Positions 10,006 to 16,905 of a stretch of 36,898 nt of DNA are shown here, piece by piece. This DNA comes from Saprospiraceae bacterium (lineage in GTDB: Bacteria > Bacteroidota > Bacteroidia > Chitinophagales > Saprospiraceae): NCBI GenBank assembly GCA_020846655.1, contig JADLDL010000005.1, positions 1-36,898 of the forward strand, written 5' to 3'. The position numbers and the translations under genes were made by a program. Numbering within the stretch: the stretch's first letter is position 1; the number at the start of each line of letters is the position of its first letter. The notes under the pieces were generated by a model. It was given only the letters and a program-made list of their open reading frames with translations. It was not told the origin of the DNA and did not search any database.

Positions 10006-11262
10006 TTAAGCCGGACTAGCGGCCGCCACCCGCCGCCCGGCCGTAGTGGCAATTTCTTTCATTGTGCGCATAGCGGTCGCCACGCTTTTTTTCTCCAGGT
10101 AGCCCATCATGCGGCCCACGAGGGCTTGGGTGTCGGCGTCGAGCAGGGCAATTTCTTTGGCAAACACCTCTGTCAGGGCGCGTTCTTTGGCCAGGCGTAC
10201 CTCGTCGACGACGGGCAGCAGGGCGCGTTCCACCTGGCGTTGGTGCCAGCGTTCGCGAAATTCCCGCAGTTTGCCGTTCAGCAACACATCGGCTTTTTGC
10301 CGCTCGGCCTCGCGGTGGGCGAGGTTTTCGCGGGCTGTTTCGCGCAGTCCTTCTATTTCAATATAGCGCACCGGAAAGGTGTGCGGAATGCGGGTATCCA
10401 CGTTGTTTGGGATCGACAGGTCCACGACCACCTTGGTGTCTGACTCGGCAGCCAGCAGGCGGTGGTAGAGGGCTGGCGTGATGACCGGTTCGAGGGCGCC
10501 TGTGCAGACCAAAAGGGCATCGAAGCCGGCGGTGTAGTGGGGTAGGGCGTCGAGCGGGAGCGCGCGGCCACCGAGGTAATCGGCCAGAACCTGGGCTTTG
10601 TTGAGGCTGCGGTTGAAGACGGTTACGTTCTGGTAGCCGTATTTGAACAGAAATTTGGCCATGAGGCTGTTGGTCTGTCCGGCGCCCACCAGCAGAATGC
10701 GGGCTTGGGGCGAGAGTCCCGCTTCGTGCAGTTGGCCGAAGGCCAGGGCGACAACCGACAAGGCTTTTTCGCCGATGCCGGTGGCGGTGTATACTTCTTT
10801 GGCGGTTTCAATGGTAAAGCGCAGGAGCAGGCGCAGGTGGTCGCCGGTGAGCCCCTGATCGAGGCAGCGCTCGTAGGCTTCGCGCAATTGGCGGATGATT
10901 TCTCGTTCGCCAACGATCAGGCTGTCCATCGAAGCGGCTACTTCGAGCAGGTGCCGAACGGCGGCAGCGCCCTGCAGGTGCTGCATTTTGAGGGCCATGG
11001 CGTGGATTTGCTCGCCCGGAAGTTCGGGGCGGAGGGCAGTCAGGACATCGGCAGCCAAGGACTTGGCGACCGGATTGCTGCTATAAAACAGGTAGATAAC
11101 GCGGTTGCAGGTAGGGAGGTACAACACTTCTTCCCAGCCGAAGCGGTGTTTCAAATCGCGGAGGGCATCCGCCGGCTCTTCCTGGCGGATTAGTGCCTGG
11201 CCGATCCAGTCGAGGGGGGCCTGGCGGTGGGTTAGGGTTAGGAGATGATAGCCGTCCAGCAT
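10006..11262 (-). CDS. hemA: Glutamyl-tRNA reductase
   Basis: This enzyme catalyses the NADPH-dependent reduction of glutamyl-tRNA to glutamate-1-semialdehyde, the first committed step of C5-pathway tetrapyrrole (heme) synthesis in the cytoplasm. It has 418 residues, a normal length. The catalytic cysteine lies in Y-L-P-T-C-N-R (Cys52). Further motifs are the substrate-binding V-G-E-R-E-I-I-R-Q-L, the NADPH Rossmann loop L-L-V-G-A-G-Q-T-N, and the sequence V-D-L-S-I-P-N-N-V-D, which corresponds to the usual D-L-A-x-P-R-D stretch and is slightly divergent. The C-terminal part is the helical dimerisation domain. The ATG at 11262 gives the expected N-terminus M-L-D-G-Y-H-L-L-T-L-T-H-R. The gene is a single unit with no co-directional neighbour, divergent from the EamA permease. 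Confidence 0.95.
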   Translation of the reverse strand: MLDGYHLLTLTHRQAPLDWIGQALIRQEEPADALRDLKHRFGWEEVLYLPTCNRVIYLFYSSNPVAKSLAADVLTALRPELPGEQIHAMALKMQHLQGAAAVRHLLEVAASMDSLIVGEREIIRQLREAYERCLDQGLTGDHLRLLLRFTIETAKEVYTATGIGEKALSVVALAFGQLHEAGLSPQARILLVGAGQTNSLMAKFLFKYGYQNVTVFNRSLNKAQVLADYLGGRALPLDALPHYTAGFDALLVCTGALEPVITPALYHRLLAAESDTKVVVDLSIPNNVDTRIPHTFPVRYIEIEGLRETARENLAHREAERQKADVLLNGKLREFRERWHQRQVERALLPVVDEVRLAKERALTEVFAKEIALLDADTQALVGRMMGYLEKKSVATAMRTMKEIATTAGRRVAAASPA

Positions 11263-11451
11263 GGCAGGGAAATTTGGCGAAATAGAAATCGAAGCAATAC
11301 AACGTGGGGCGCAGTCCGGGATCGTTCAGGAAGTTGCCCAACAGGCTCTTAGACGCCTGGCAAATGTAACGGGTCGCAGCCCCGGCTCTGTCACACCTGT
11401 GTAAACGGCTGTTGGGGCATAAAATTTGGACAAAGTCTAAACAAGTCCCGT

Positions 11452-11459
11452 TACTTTTG
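11452..11459 (+). promoter_or_regulatory. -7 box (TACTTTTG) immediately before the EamA permease
   Basis: TACTTTTG ends only six bases before the ATG at 11466. A TTTG at 11425-11428 lies 23 bases upstream, slightly long for the -33 element. If used, transcription would start at or next to the ATG and give an almost leaderless mRNA. Confidence 0.6.
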
Positions 11460-11465
11460 CGCCCG

Positions 11466-12374
11466 ATGAGCGACAAATTACGAGCCTACCTGTTTTTGCA
11501 TTTTTGTGTGTTTTTGTGGGGGTTTACGGCCATTTTGGGCAAACTAATTAGCCTGAACGCCTTGCCCCTGGTGTGGTGGCGCGTGCTGCTGTGCAGCCTT
11601 ACCCTTTGGCTGGTGTTGCCCAAGGTGCAGTTGCGGACAATCCCCCGGCCGGTATTCTGGCAGATGCTGGGCGTCGGCATGCTGGTGGGCTTGCATTGGC
11701 TGTGTTTTTATGGCGCCATCAAATTGTCGAACGCTTCTGTGGCCGTGACGACGATGGCCACTACCTCTTTTTTTTCGGCCCTGGCTGAGCCCTGGCTGCT
11801 GCGGCAACGGATCAAATGGTTCGAACTGGGCCTGGGCATCCTGATCCTGCCGGGCATGGCCCTGGTGGTGGGCAACATCGACTGGAACATGCGCCTGGGC
11901 TTTGCGGTTGGGGTGCTGGGCGCCTTGCTGGCCGCTATTTTTACCAGTTTAAACAAACGTATTCTCGACAAAAACCCGCCGCCGCCGCTGGCCATGAGTT
12001 TTGTGGAATTGTTCGGCGGCTTGGTCGTTACCTCCATCGTCCTGCCCTTTTCCCTTTGGCAAACGCCGGAACTGCCGTTTTTGCCCCAAGACTGGGATTG
12101 GCTCTGGATGTTTATCCTCGCCTGGGTTTGCACACTCCTCCCGTATTACCTTACTTTGCGGGCGATGCGCCATATTTCTGCTTTTGCCACCAACCTGACG
12201 ATCAACCTCGAACCGGTGTATGGCGTTTTACTGGCAGGACTCTTTTTCCGGGAGGACAAAGAACTGGCGCCGGGTTTTTATCTGGGCGTGGGAATTATCC
12301 TGCTGGCGGTGTTCAGCCATCCATTTTTGAAAAAATTAGTTGAAAAACAAAACAGGGTAGAGGAGCAGGGATAG
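11466..12374 (+). CDS. EamA/DMT superfamily permease
   Basis: This 302-residue inner-membrane protein has about ten hydrophobic segments arranged as two EamA repeats, typical of drug/metabolite exporters of the DMT superfamily. It starts M-S-D-K-L-R-A-Y-L-F-L-H-F-C-V-F-L-W-G-F, where the F-x-W-G-F aromatic pattern in helix 1 is characteristic. The second repeat includes the conserved N-L-E-P-V-Y-G stretch, which contains the Asn-Leu-x-Pro helix motif. The substrate cannot be predicted; some relatives export amino acids or metabolites. The frame stays open for 54 bases upstream, but the ATG at 11466 fits both the promoter box and the family N-terminus. A small membrane-protein gene follows after 49 bases. 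Confidence 0.88.
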   Translation: MSDKLRAYLFLHFCVFLWGFTAILGKLISLNALPLVWWRVLLCSLTLWLVLPKVQLRTIPRPVFWQMLGVGMLVGLHWLCFYGAIKLSNASVAVTTMATTSFFSALAEPWLLRQRIKWFELGLGILILPGMALVVGNIDWNMRLGFAVGVLGALLAAIFTSLNKRILDKNPPPPLAMSFVELFGGLVVTSIVLPFSLWQTPELPFLPQDWDWLWMFILAWVCTLLPYYLTLRAMRHISAFATNLTINLEPVYGVLLAGLFFREDKELAPGFYLGVGIILLAVFSHPFLKKLVEKQNRVEEQG

Positions 12375-12423
12375 CAGAGGCTGGCTTGGGCAAAATGACC
12401 CTGTCTGAAAGTTGTTATTGGCC

Positions 12424-12594
12424 ATGTTGTTCAAATTACTATTCACCGCGATAGCCGTCTTGTGGCTGGTGCAAGCGCTTCGCCCCTACTTTGCGATCAA
12501 ACCACCGCCCCCGCCCAGCCCGCCGTCGCCCCCGCCGCCCAAGAGTAAGAGCCGCGACGACGATTACATTGATTATGAAGAAATTAAACCCTGA
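12424..12594 (+). CDS. Small single-pass membrane protein, DUF4834-like
   Basis: This protein is about 56 residues long. An N-terminal membrane helix (residues 2-22, M-L-F-K-L-L-F-T-A-I-A-V-L-W-L-V) is followed by a stretch of prolines and serines and an acidic tail ending D-D-Y-I-D-Y-E-E-I-K-P. Small Bacteroidota proteins of the DUF4834 type share the N-terminal helix and a tail of the form Y-V-D-Y-E-E-I, so I place it there tentatively from pattern memory. The role is unknown. The ATG at 12424 is preferred over a TTG at 12412. The gene lies between the EamA permease and purC in the same direction. Confidence 0.6.
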   Translation: MLFKLLFTAIAVLWLVQALRPYFAIKPPPPPSPPSPPPPKSKSRDDDYIDYEEIKP

Positions 12595-12601
12595 TTCATT
12601 C

Positions 12602-12609
12602 TACTTTGC
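12602..12609 (+). promoter_or_regulatory. Possible promoter box for purC (TACTTTGC)
   Basis: TACTTTGC resembles the -7 box TAnnTTTG but has one base fewer between TA and TTTG. It lies about 58 bases before the purC ATG, just after the stop of the small membrane-protein gene. It is the best candidate for a separate purC promoter, and it is weak. Confidence 0.35.
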
Positions 12610-12667
12610 GGCAACCGGAGCCTTCTGAAACACCGGCGCCGGCAAGCCGACACGAATACCACACAAC

Positions 12668-13612
12668 ATGCACGCCATCCGCGAAACGAATTTTCAACTC
12701 CCCGGCCAAACGGCTTTTTACCGCGGCAAAGTCCGCGACGTGTACACCCTGGGCGACCGCCTGGTCATGGTTGCCAGCGACCGAATTTCCGCCTTCGACC
12801 ATATTCTGCCCCGCCCCATCCCGTACAAAGGCGCCGTGCTGAACCAAATTGCCGCTTACTTTCTAAACGCCACCCGCGACATCTGCCCCAACTGGCTGCT
12901 CAGCACCCCCGATCCCAACGTGGCCATCGGCCGGTTGTGCGAACCCGTGCGGGTGGAAATGGTGATCCGCGGCTACCTGGCCGGCCATGCAGCCCGCACC
13001 TATGCGGCCGGTGGCCGGGTCTTGTGCGGCGTGTCGCTCCCCGAAGGCCTGCGCGAAAACGATCCTTTTCCAGCGCCCATCCTGACGCCGACTACCAAGG
13101 CCGACGAAGGCCACGACGAAGATATTTCGCGGGAGGAGATCCTGGCCCGTGGCATTGTGAGCCGGGCCGACTACAAACAAATGGAGGCCTACACCCGGGC
13201 ACTCTTTCAGCGCGGCACCGAAATGGCCGCCCGCCAGGGCCTGATCCTGGTCGATACCAAATACGAATTCGGCACCATCGACGGGCAGATCGTGCTCATG
13301 GATGAAATCCACACGCCCGACAGCTCGCGGTATTTTTATGCCGAGGGCTATGCCGAACGGCAGGCACGCGGCGAAAAGCAGCGCCAACTGAGCAAAGAAT
13401 TTGTGCGGGAGTGGCTGATCGCCCATGGTTTCCAAGGCAAAGAAGGCCAGCAAATGCCGGAAATGCCCGACGCCTTTGTGGCCGAAATTTCGGCGCGCTA
13501 TATCGAACTATACGAAAAAGTGACGGGTCTGCCGTTTGAAAAAGACCTGTCGGAAACACCGGAAACCCGCATCGAACGGCATATCCTGGATGAATGTGGC
13601 CAATGTGGGTGA
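12668..13612 (+). CDS. purC: Phosphoribosylaminoimidazole-succinocarboxamide (SAICAR) synthase
   Basis: This enzyme condenses CAIR with aspartate using ATP to form SAICAR in de novo purine synthesis. It has 314 residues, the longer monofunctional type. Signature elements are the N-terminal Y-R-G-K-V-R-D-V-Y nucleotide-binding hairpin, the [11 protein letters not shown] motif, the [11 protein letters not shown] segment, [13 protein letters not shown] and the late L-V-D-T-K-Y-E-F-G metal/ATP region. The ATG at 12668 gives the usual N-terminus. The last codons (D-E-C-G-Q-C-G) lie in a short imperfect repeat of AATGTGGGTG. It has no other purine gene beside it here and is followed by a hairpin terminator. 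Confidence 0.97.
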   Translation: MHAIRETNFQLPGQTAFYRGKVRDVYTLGDRLVMVASDRISAFDHILPRPIPYKGAVLNQIAAYFLNATRDICPNWLLSTPDPNVAIGRLCEPVRVEMVIRGYLAGHAARTYAAGGRVLCGVSLPEGLRENDPFPAPILTPTTKADEGHDEDISREEILARGIVSRADYKQMEAYTRALFQRGTEMAARQGLILVDTKYEFGTIDGQIVLMDEIHTPDSSRYFYAEGYAERQARGEKQRQLSKEFVREWLIAHGFQGKEGQQMPEMPDAFVAEISARYIELYEKVTGLPFEKDLSETPETRIERHILDECGQCG

Positions 13613-13640
13613 ATGGGGTCAATGTGGGTGAAAACCGGAA

Positions 13641-13676
13641 GGGCTGTTTCAGACTTACGCTGAAACAGCCCTTTTG
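13641..13676 (+). terminator. Intrinsic terminator between convergent purC and the M56 gene
   Basis: A perfect 12-bp stem (GGGCTGTTTCAG at 13641-13652 with CTGAAACAGCCC at 13660-13671) with a 7-base loop is followed by TTTTG on the plus strand. On the minus strand the hairpin is followed a few bases later by a TTTT run (from AAAA at 13631-13634), so it may also stop transcription of the M56 gene. Confidence 0.85.
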
Positions 13677-13703
13677 TATGGCTACCGCCGGCGGAACGGC
13701 AGA

Positions 13704-15677
13704 TTAATTCCGGTTGTCATTGTAAAAAATGCCAACCCCATTCCGGTTTTTGTACCCATAATAAATGCTGTAGTCCGAATTTTTCAGGTATTTGGCTTTG
13801 AATTTCTGATGTGTTTCGGCTGGCACGGATTTGCCATTGACCACAAACTCGCTGGCCGACAGGTGAAAGGATGACAGGCTCTTTTTGTCCGGCACAAGTT
13901 GCTCCCGAATCAATTCCTGAATCAGGTTTTCCACCATTTCCTGGTCTTTTTTGGCTTGCTCGGCGTCCAGTTTGGCCTGTTCGGCATCGCGTTTGGCTTG
14001 CTCCGCGTCGCGCTTGGCTTGTTCGGCGTCCAGTTTAGCCTGGGCGACATCGCGTTTGGCTTGTTCCGCGTCGCGTTTGGCTTGTTCGGCATCGCGCTTG
14101 GCCTGCTGGCGGTCTTTGTCGGCTTGGGCGGCGTCGCGTTTGGCCTGTTCGGCGTCGAGGCTGCCCTGGTAGCGGTCGCGTTCGGCTTGTTCGCTATCCA
14201 GTTTGGCCTGTACGGCATCGCGTTTGGCTTGCTCGGCATCGCGTTCGGCTTGCTCGGCATCGCGTTCGGCTTGTTCGGCGTCGAGTTTGGCCAGGGCAGC
14301 ATCTCGTTCGGCTTGCTCGGCATCGCGTTGGGCTTGTTCGGCATCGAGTTTGGCCTGTGCGGCGTCGCGTTCGGCCTGCTCCCGGTCCTGTCGGAGTTGA
14401 TCGTCCACGCTGCGGATCAGGTCGGCATAGTCGGCGATTTGGCCTTCTGGTACTTGTTGCCCATTCACGTACAGGTCCCGTATTTTTTGGTTGATTCGGG
14501 TCAGTTTGTACGTTTTTCCACCAGTTTCTGTAATGGTCATCTGCTCCGGATCGGCAGCGGTGCCTTTGCCAATGACATTGATGGATGAGATTTGGGGTTT
14601 GGTTTTGCCTTGGGCTTGTGCATCGCTCAGCGGCAGCAAGGCGAGGCAACCGGCCAGGATCAGGCAGCTGACTAAGGTGACTTTTTCCATATTGCTTAAA
14701 GATTTAGTGTTGCCTTGGCCAATAATCCGCTTGACGCGGTTCAACAAATGCCCTTTGCCGGCGCCCGGAAATGCCAGGGCGTAGGGGGCGGGCTTGAATT
14801 TTTCAAAATACAACAGGGCATTCAGGTAGCCGGCTTTGTGCCGGAGCGTGGCCACAGCCAGTTCGTCGCAGCAGTGTTCACGCTCTTCGCGCAGCAGCGC
14901 AGACACCCACAACACGGCGGGATTGAAGAAAAAAATGGTTTCCGCCACATGCTGGAGCAGGTTGACCAGGAAATCGCGGCGCCGGATATGGGCCAGCTCG
15001 TGCAGCAGAATCCCTTCCACCTGTTCGGCCGGCAACTGCGCCAGCAAACCGAGGGGCACCAGGATCACCGGTTTCAGGATGCCTATCGCCGAGGGCACCT
15101 GCACGCGGGCCGATTCCAGCAAGGTAACGCGCTGCCGGATGCCCAATTGGGCAGCGAGAACCTGAACGCGGTTTTGCCAGCCGGCCGGCGGGGCGATGGC
15201 GCCCCGGGTCCGGAGTTGGCGGATCCGATAGAGATCGAGGATCATGTTGAGGCATTTCAACAAAAACACCAGCGCCCAAAGCAGGGTCAGCACAGCGGCG
15301 TGCCGGTTGAAAAAGGCAATGCCGGCATCGAGGTAGCTTTGGTACCCGCTGGTCCAAAATGAGGTGGCCAAGGTAATGTCTGCTCTCTCGCCCGTACTTG
15401 CGGCGGTTTCGGCCGGCACAGCCAGAGCAGCGCCGGTTTCGGCGGTTTGTTGCCATTGCCAGATGAAGGTGGCGGCTACGGTGGCGAAAAACAAGGCAAA
15501 CAACAGCGCCAGGAGCTGATAGCGCAGCGCCGAACTTGTTTTTTGCGTGCTTTGTAACACCAGGCCTGCCAGCAAGGCCAGCAAAACGCCTTGCCAAAGG
15601 GAGTGCAGGAGCGTCCAGCAAAAGGGACGAATGAAGGCATCGGAAACCGGCAGCAGGTGGTCGAACAGCAGGTGCAT
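13704..15677 (-). CDS. M56 family (BlaR1/MecR1-type) membrane metallopeptidase with heptad-repeat stalk
   Basis: The protein has 657 residues. The N-terminal about 300 residues hold four or so membrane helices around a cytoplasmic zinc metalloprotease: H-E-L-A-H at residues 226-230, with the downstream E-R-E-H-C-C-D-E providing the third zinc ligand. In BlaR1-type systems this protease inactivates the partner BlaI repressor when the external domain senses a signal. Another membrane helix (about residues 330-350) leads to a periplasmic part. Residues of about 429-578 consist of some twenty copies of a seven-residue unit, A-E-Q-A-K-R-D, predicted to form a long alanine/charged coiled coil. A short C-terminal domain, ending N-G-V-G-I-F-Y-N-D-N-R-N, follows. 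There is no penicillin-binding sensor domain, so the signal is not beta-lactam by this evidence. The ATG at 15677 is 13 bases after the repressor stop. Confidence 0.9.
   Translation of the reverse strand: MHLLFDHLLPVSDAFIRPFCWTLLHSLWQGVLLALLAGLVLQSTQKTSSALRYQLLALLFALFFATVAATFIWQWQQTAETGAALAVPAETAASTGERADITLATSFWTSGYQSYLDAGIAFFNRHAAVLTLLWALVFLLKCLNMILDLYRIRQLRTRGAIAPPAGWQNRVQVLAAQLGIRQRVTLLESARVQVPSAIGILKPVILVPLGLLAQLPAEQVEGILLHELAHIRRRDFLVNLLQHVAETIFFFNPAVLWVSALLREEREHCCDELAVATLRHKAGYLNALLYFEKFKPAPYALAFPGAGKGHLLNRVKRIIGQGNTKSLSNMEKVTLVSCLILAGCLALLPLSDAQAQGKTKPQISSINVIGKGTAADPEQMTITETGGKTYKLTRINQKIRDLYVNGQQVPEGQIADYADLIRSVDDQLRQDREQAERDAAQAKLDAEQAQRDAEQAERDAALAKLDAEQAERDAEQAERDAEQAKRDAVQAKLDSEQAERDRYQGSLDAEQAKRDAAQADKDRQQAKRDAEQAKRDAEQAKRDVAQAKLDAEQAKRDAEQAKRDAEQAKLDAEQAKKDQEMVENLIQELIREQLVPDKKSLSSFHLSASEFVVNGKSVPAETHQKFKAKYLKNSDYSIYYGYKNRNGVGIFYNDNRN
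13938..14395 (-). repeat. 21-bp in-frame tandem repeat encoding the heptad stalk
   Basis: About twenty imperfect 21-base units, each encoding (A)-E-Q-A-(K/E)-(R/L)-D, lie head to tail in the M56 gene. Units differ mainly at third positions and in K/E and R/L choice. Since the unit is a multiple of three, gain or loss of copies would change stalk length without a frameshift. Confidence 0.9.
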
Positions 15678-15690
15678 GGGAAGCGGTTTT

Positions 15691-16092
15691 TTATTCGTTG
15701 TCCAATTGGTCGAGCAGTTTCCGGATGGCATCCAGTTCTGCTTTCGAGGTTTTTTTGTTGCCCAGGAGTTGCAGCATCATGCTCGACGCAGAGCCTTTGT
15801 ACAGCGAATCCACAAACCGGTCGAGCAGGGCCCCTTTGGTTTTTTGCTCCTCGATGGCGGCGCGGTACACGTGCTTCATGCTGCTTTCGTCGCGGAGGAG
15901 CATGCCTTTCTCAGCCATGAGTTGCATTTGTTTCAAGGTGGAGGTGTACTGGACTGCTTTTTTTTGCGCGTTCAGGATGTCGTTCACCGCGCGTACGGTG
16001 CAAGGGCCTTGTTCCCAAAGCACCTGTAGGATGTCCAGTTCCGCTTTGGTCGGTTCCGTTTTTTTGTCCGCTTGTTCTGGTTCGTCTTGCAT
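15691..16092 (-). CDS. BlaI/MecI/CopY family transcriptional repressor
   Basis: This 133-residue protein is normal size for the family. A winged-helix DNA-binding domain spans residues 13-80 (P-T-K-A-E-L-D-I-L-Q-V-L-W-E, then T-V-R-A-V-N-D-I-L, then Y-T-S-T-L-K-Q-M-Q recognition helix). A helical dimerisation tail (L-L-D-R-F-V-D-S-L-Y) follows. Family members bind dyad operators as dimers and are cleaved when the partner M56 protease is activated. The gene is directly upstream of that protease on the same strand, 13 bases apart, so they form an operon. The tandem dyad at 16103-16132 overlaps the predicted promoter, pointing to autorepression. Confidence 0.93.
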   Translation of the reverse strand: MQDEPEQADKKTEPTKAELDILQVLWEQGPCTVRAVNDILNAQKKAVQYTSTLKQMQLMAEKGMLLRDESSMKHVYRAAIEEQKTKGALLDRFVDSLYKGSASSMMLQLLGNKKTSKAELDAIRKLLDQLDNE

Positions 16093-16096
16093 GCTT

Positions 16097-16104
16097 CAAA
16101 GGTA
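16097..16104 (-). promoter_or_regulatory. -7 box (TACCTTTG) of the BlaI-M56 operon
   Basis: On the minus strand TACCTTTG is followed by AAGC and then the ATG at 16092, so the start codon is only four bases away. A TTG lies 19 bases upstream of the box on the same strand, matching -33 spacing. The transcript is probably leaderless or nearly so. Confidence 0.7.
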
Positions 16105-16132
16105 CGATTGTTTTCGTACGTTGCAAGACGTA
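16103..16132 (-). promoter_or_regulatory. Tandem dyad operator for the BlaI-type repressor
   Basis: There are two 16-bp inverted repeats of the same form: TACGA-N6-TCGTA at 16103-16118 and TACGT-N6-ACGTA at 16117-16132. They share a TA, and their start points are 14 bases apart. The first shares its outer TA with the -7 box at 16097-16104, so bound repressor would cover the promoter. The half-sites differ from the classical TACA/TGTA of staphylococcal BlaI but have the same TAC/GTA outer edges. Confidence 0.7.
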
Positions 16133-16187
16133 CGTTTATTTTTCTACAAAAAAAATCAAAACAAGCGTCCTGGCCTCTGCCGGGCGA

Positions 16188-16205
16188 CTTCAAATTTTCC
16201 TCAAA
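16188..16205 (+). promoter_or_regulatory. Direct-repeat site upstream of the response regulator gene
   Basis: CTTCAAA (16188-16194) and CCTCAAA (16199-16205) repeat with an 11-base period, the spacing typical for OmpR/PhoB-family regulators binding as head-to-tail dimers. The pair lies where the -33 element would be, 10 bases before the -7 box at 16215. A matching pair precedes the TonB receptor (18174-18191). Confidence 0.5.
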
Positions 16206-16214
16206 ATCACGGCC

Positions 16215-16222
16215 TACCTTTG
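16215..16222 (+). promoter_or_regulatory. -7 box (TACCTTTG) of the two-component operon
   Basis: TACCTTTG ends eight bases before the ATG at 16231. No TTTG is present at -33; the direct repeats occupy that position instead, as expected for a promoter that needs an activator. Confidence 0.65.
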
Positions 16223-16230
16223 GCGCCGGT

Positions 16231-16905
16231 ATGAAACTTTTGCTTGTAGAAGATGAAAAGGCTTTGCTGGACAATATGCTGGCCTACCTCAACCGCGGCG
16301 ACATCGTGTGCGAGGCAGCCGCTACTTTTCGCGAAGCGCAGGACAAATTCCTGTCGTTTGCCTACGATATCGTGGTGCTCGACATCATGTTGCCCGACGG
16401 CAACGGCCTGCAACTGCTGCGCCTGCTGAAAGACGCCCAGCCGGAAGCCGGCGTGCTGATCGTGTCGGCTAAAAATGCCCTCGACGACCGGGTGCAGGGC
16501 CTCGAACTCGGCGCCGACGACTACCTGACCAAGCCCTTTCACCTGCCCGAACTCAACGCCCGCCTCAAAGCGATCTACCGGCGCCGCAAATTTCAGGGCC
16601 ATAAAGCCGTGCAATTCAACGAAATCTCGATCAATACCGACACCCACGACGCCACGGTACACGATACGGTCCTGGCCCTTACCCTCAAAGAATACGAACT
16701 GCTTCTGTTTTTTATTGCCAATAAAAACCGCGTGCTGACCAAACAAACGATTGCCGAACACCTCTGGGGCGACCACGTGGACCTACAGGATTCGTTCGAT
16801 TTTGTGTACCAGCACATCAAAAACCTGCGCAAAAAAATCACGGCTGCCGGTGGCGAAGATTACATCAAAACTATTTACGGACTGGGCTACAAAATGAACG
16901 GATGA
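16231..16905 (+). CDS. OmpR/PhoB-type response regulator
   Basis: This 224-residue cytoplasmic transcription factor has an N-terminal receiver domain: acidic pocket E7-D8 in L-L-V-E-D-E, phospho-acceptor Asp51 in V-V-L-D-I-M-L-P-D-G-N-G, conserved Ser/Ala in V-S-A-K-N-A, and K-P in L-T-K-P-F. The C-terminal winged-helix domain shows L-T-L-K-E-Y-E-L-L and ends Y-I-K-T-I-Y-G-L-G-Y-K-M, both standard for the family. An open frame extends 159 bases upstream, but the ATG at 16231 gives the canonical M-K-L-L-L-V-E-D-E start. Its stop overlaps the kinase start (ATGA), so the two are translationally coupled. It likely activates its own operon and the TonB receptor, judging from shared upstream repeats. 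Confidence 0.95.
   Translation: MKLLLVEDEKALLDNMLAYLNRGDIVCEAAATFREAQDKFLSFAYDIVVLDIMLPDGNGLQLLRLLKDAQPEAGVLIVSAKNALDDRVQGLELGADDYLTKPFHLPELNARLKAIYRRRKFQGHKAVQFNEISINTDTHDATVHDTVLALTLKEYELLLFFIANKNRVLTKQTIAEHLWGDHVDLQDSFDFVYQHIKNLRKKITAAGGEDYIKTIYGLGYKMNG

Noticed and set aside
13595-13630. Short repeat AATGTGGGTG at the end of purC
   Set aside because: Two imperfect copies over about 30 bases at a stop codon; probably local slippage without function.
13938-14395. Possible CRISPR array
   Set aside because: The 21-base units are contiguous, without unique spacers, and are translated in frame as a heptad coiled coil of the M56 protein.
13704-16092. Beta-lactam resistance regulon (blaR1-blaI)
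   Set aside because: The M56 protein lacks a penicillin-binding sensor domain, and no beta-lactamase gene is present in the window.
16072-16230. Extended N-terminus of the response regulator
   Set aside because: The upstream codons cover the promoter and the divergent operator, and the family start M-K-L-L-L-V-E-D-E lies at 16231.
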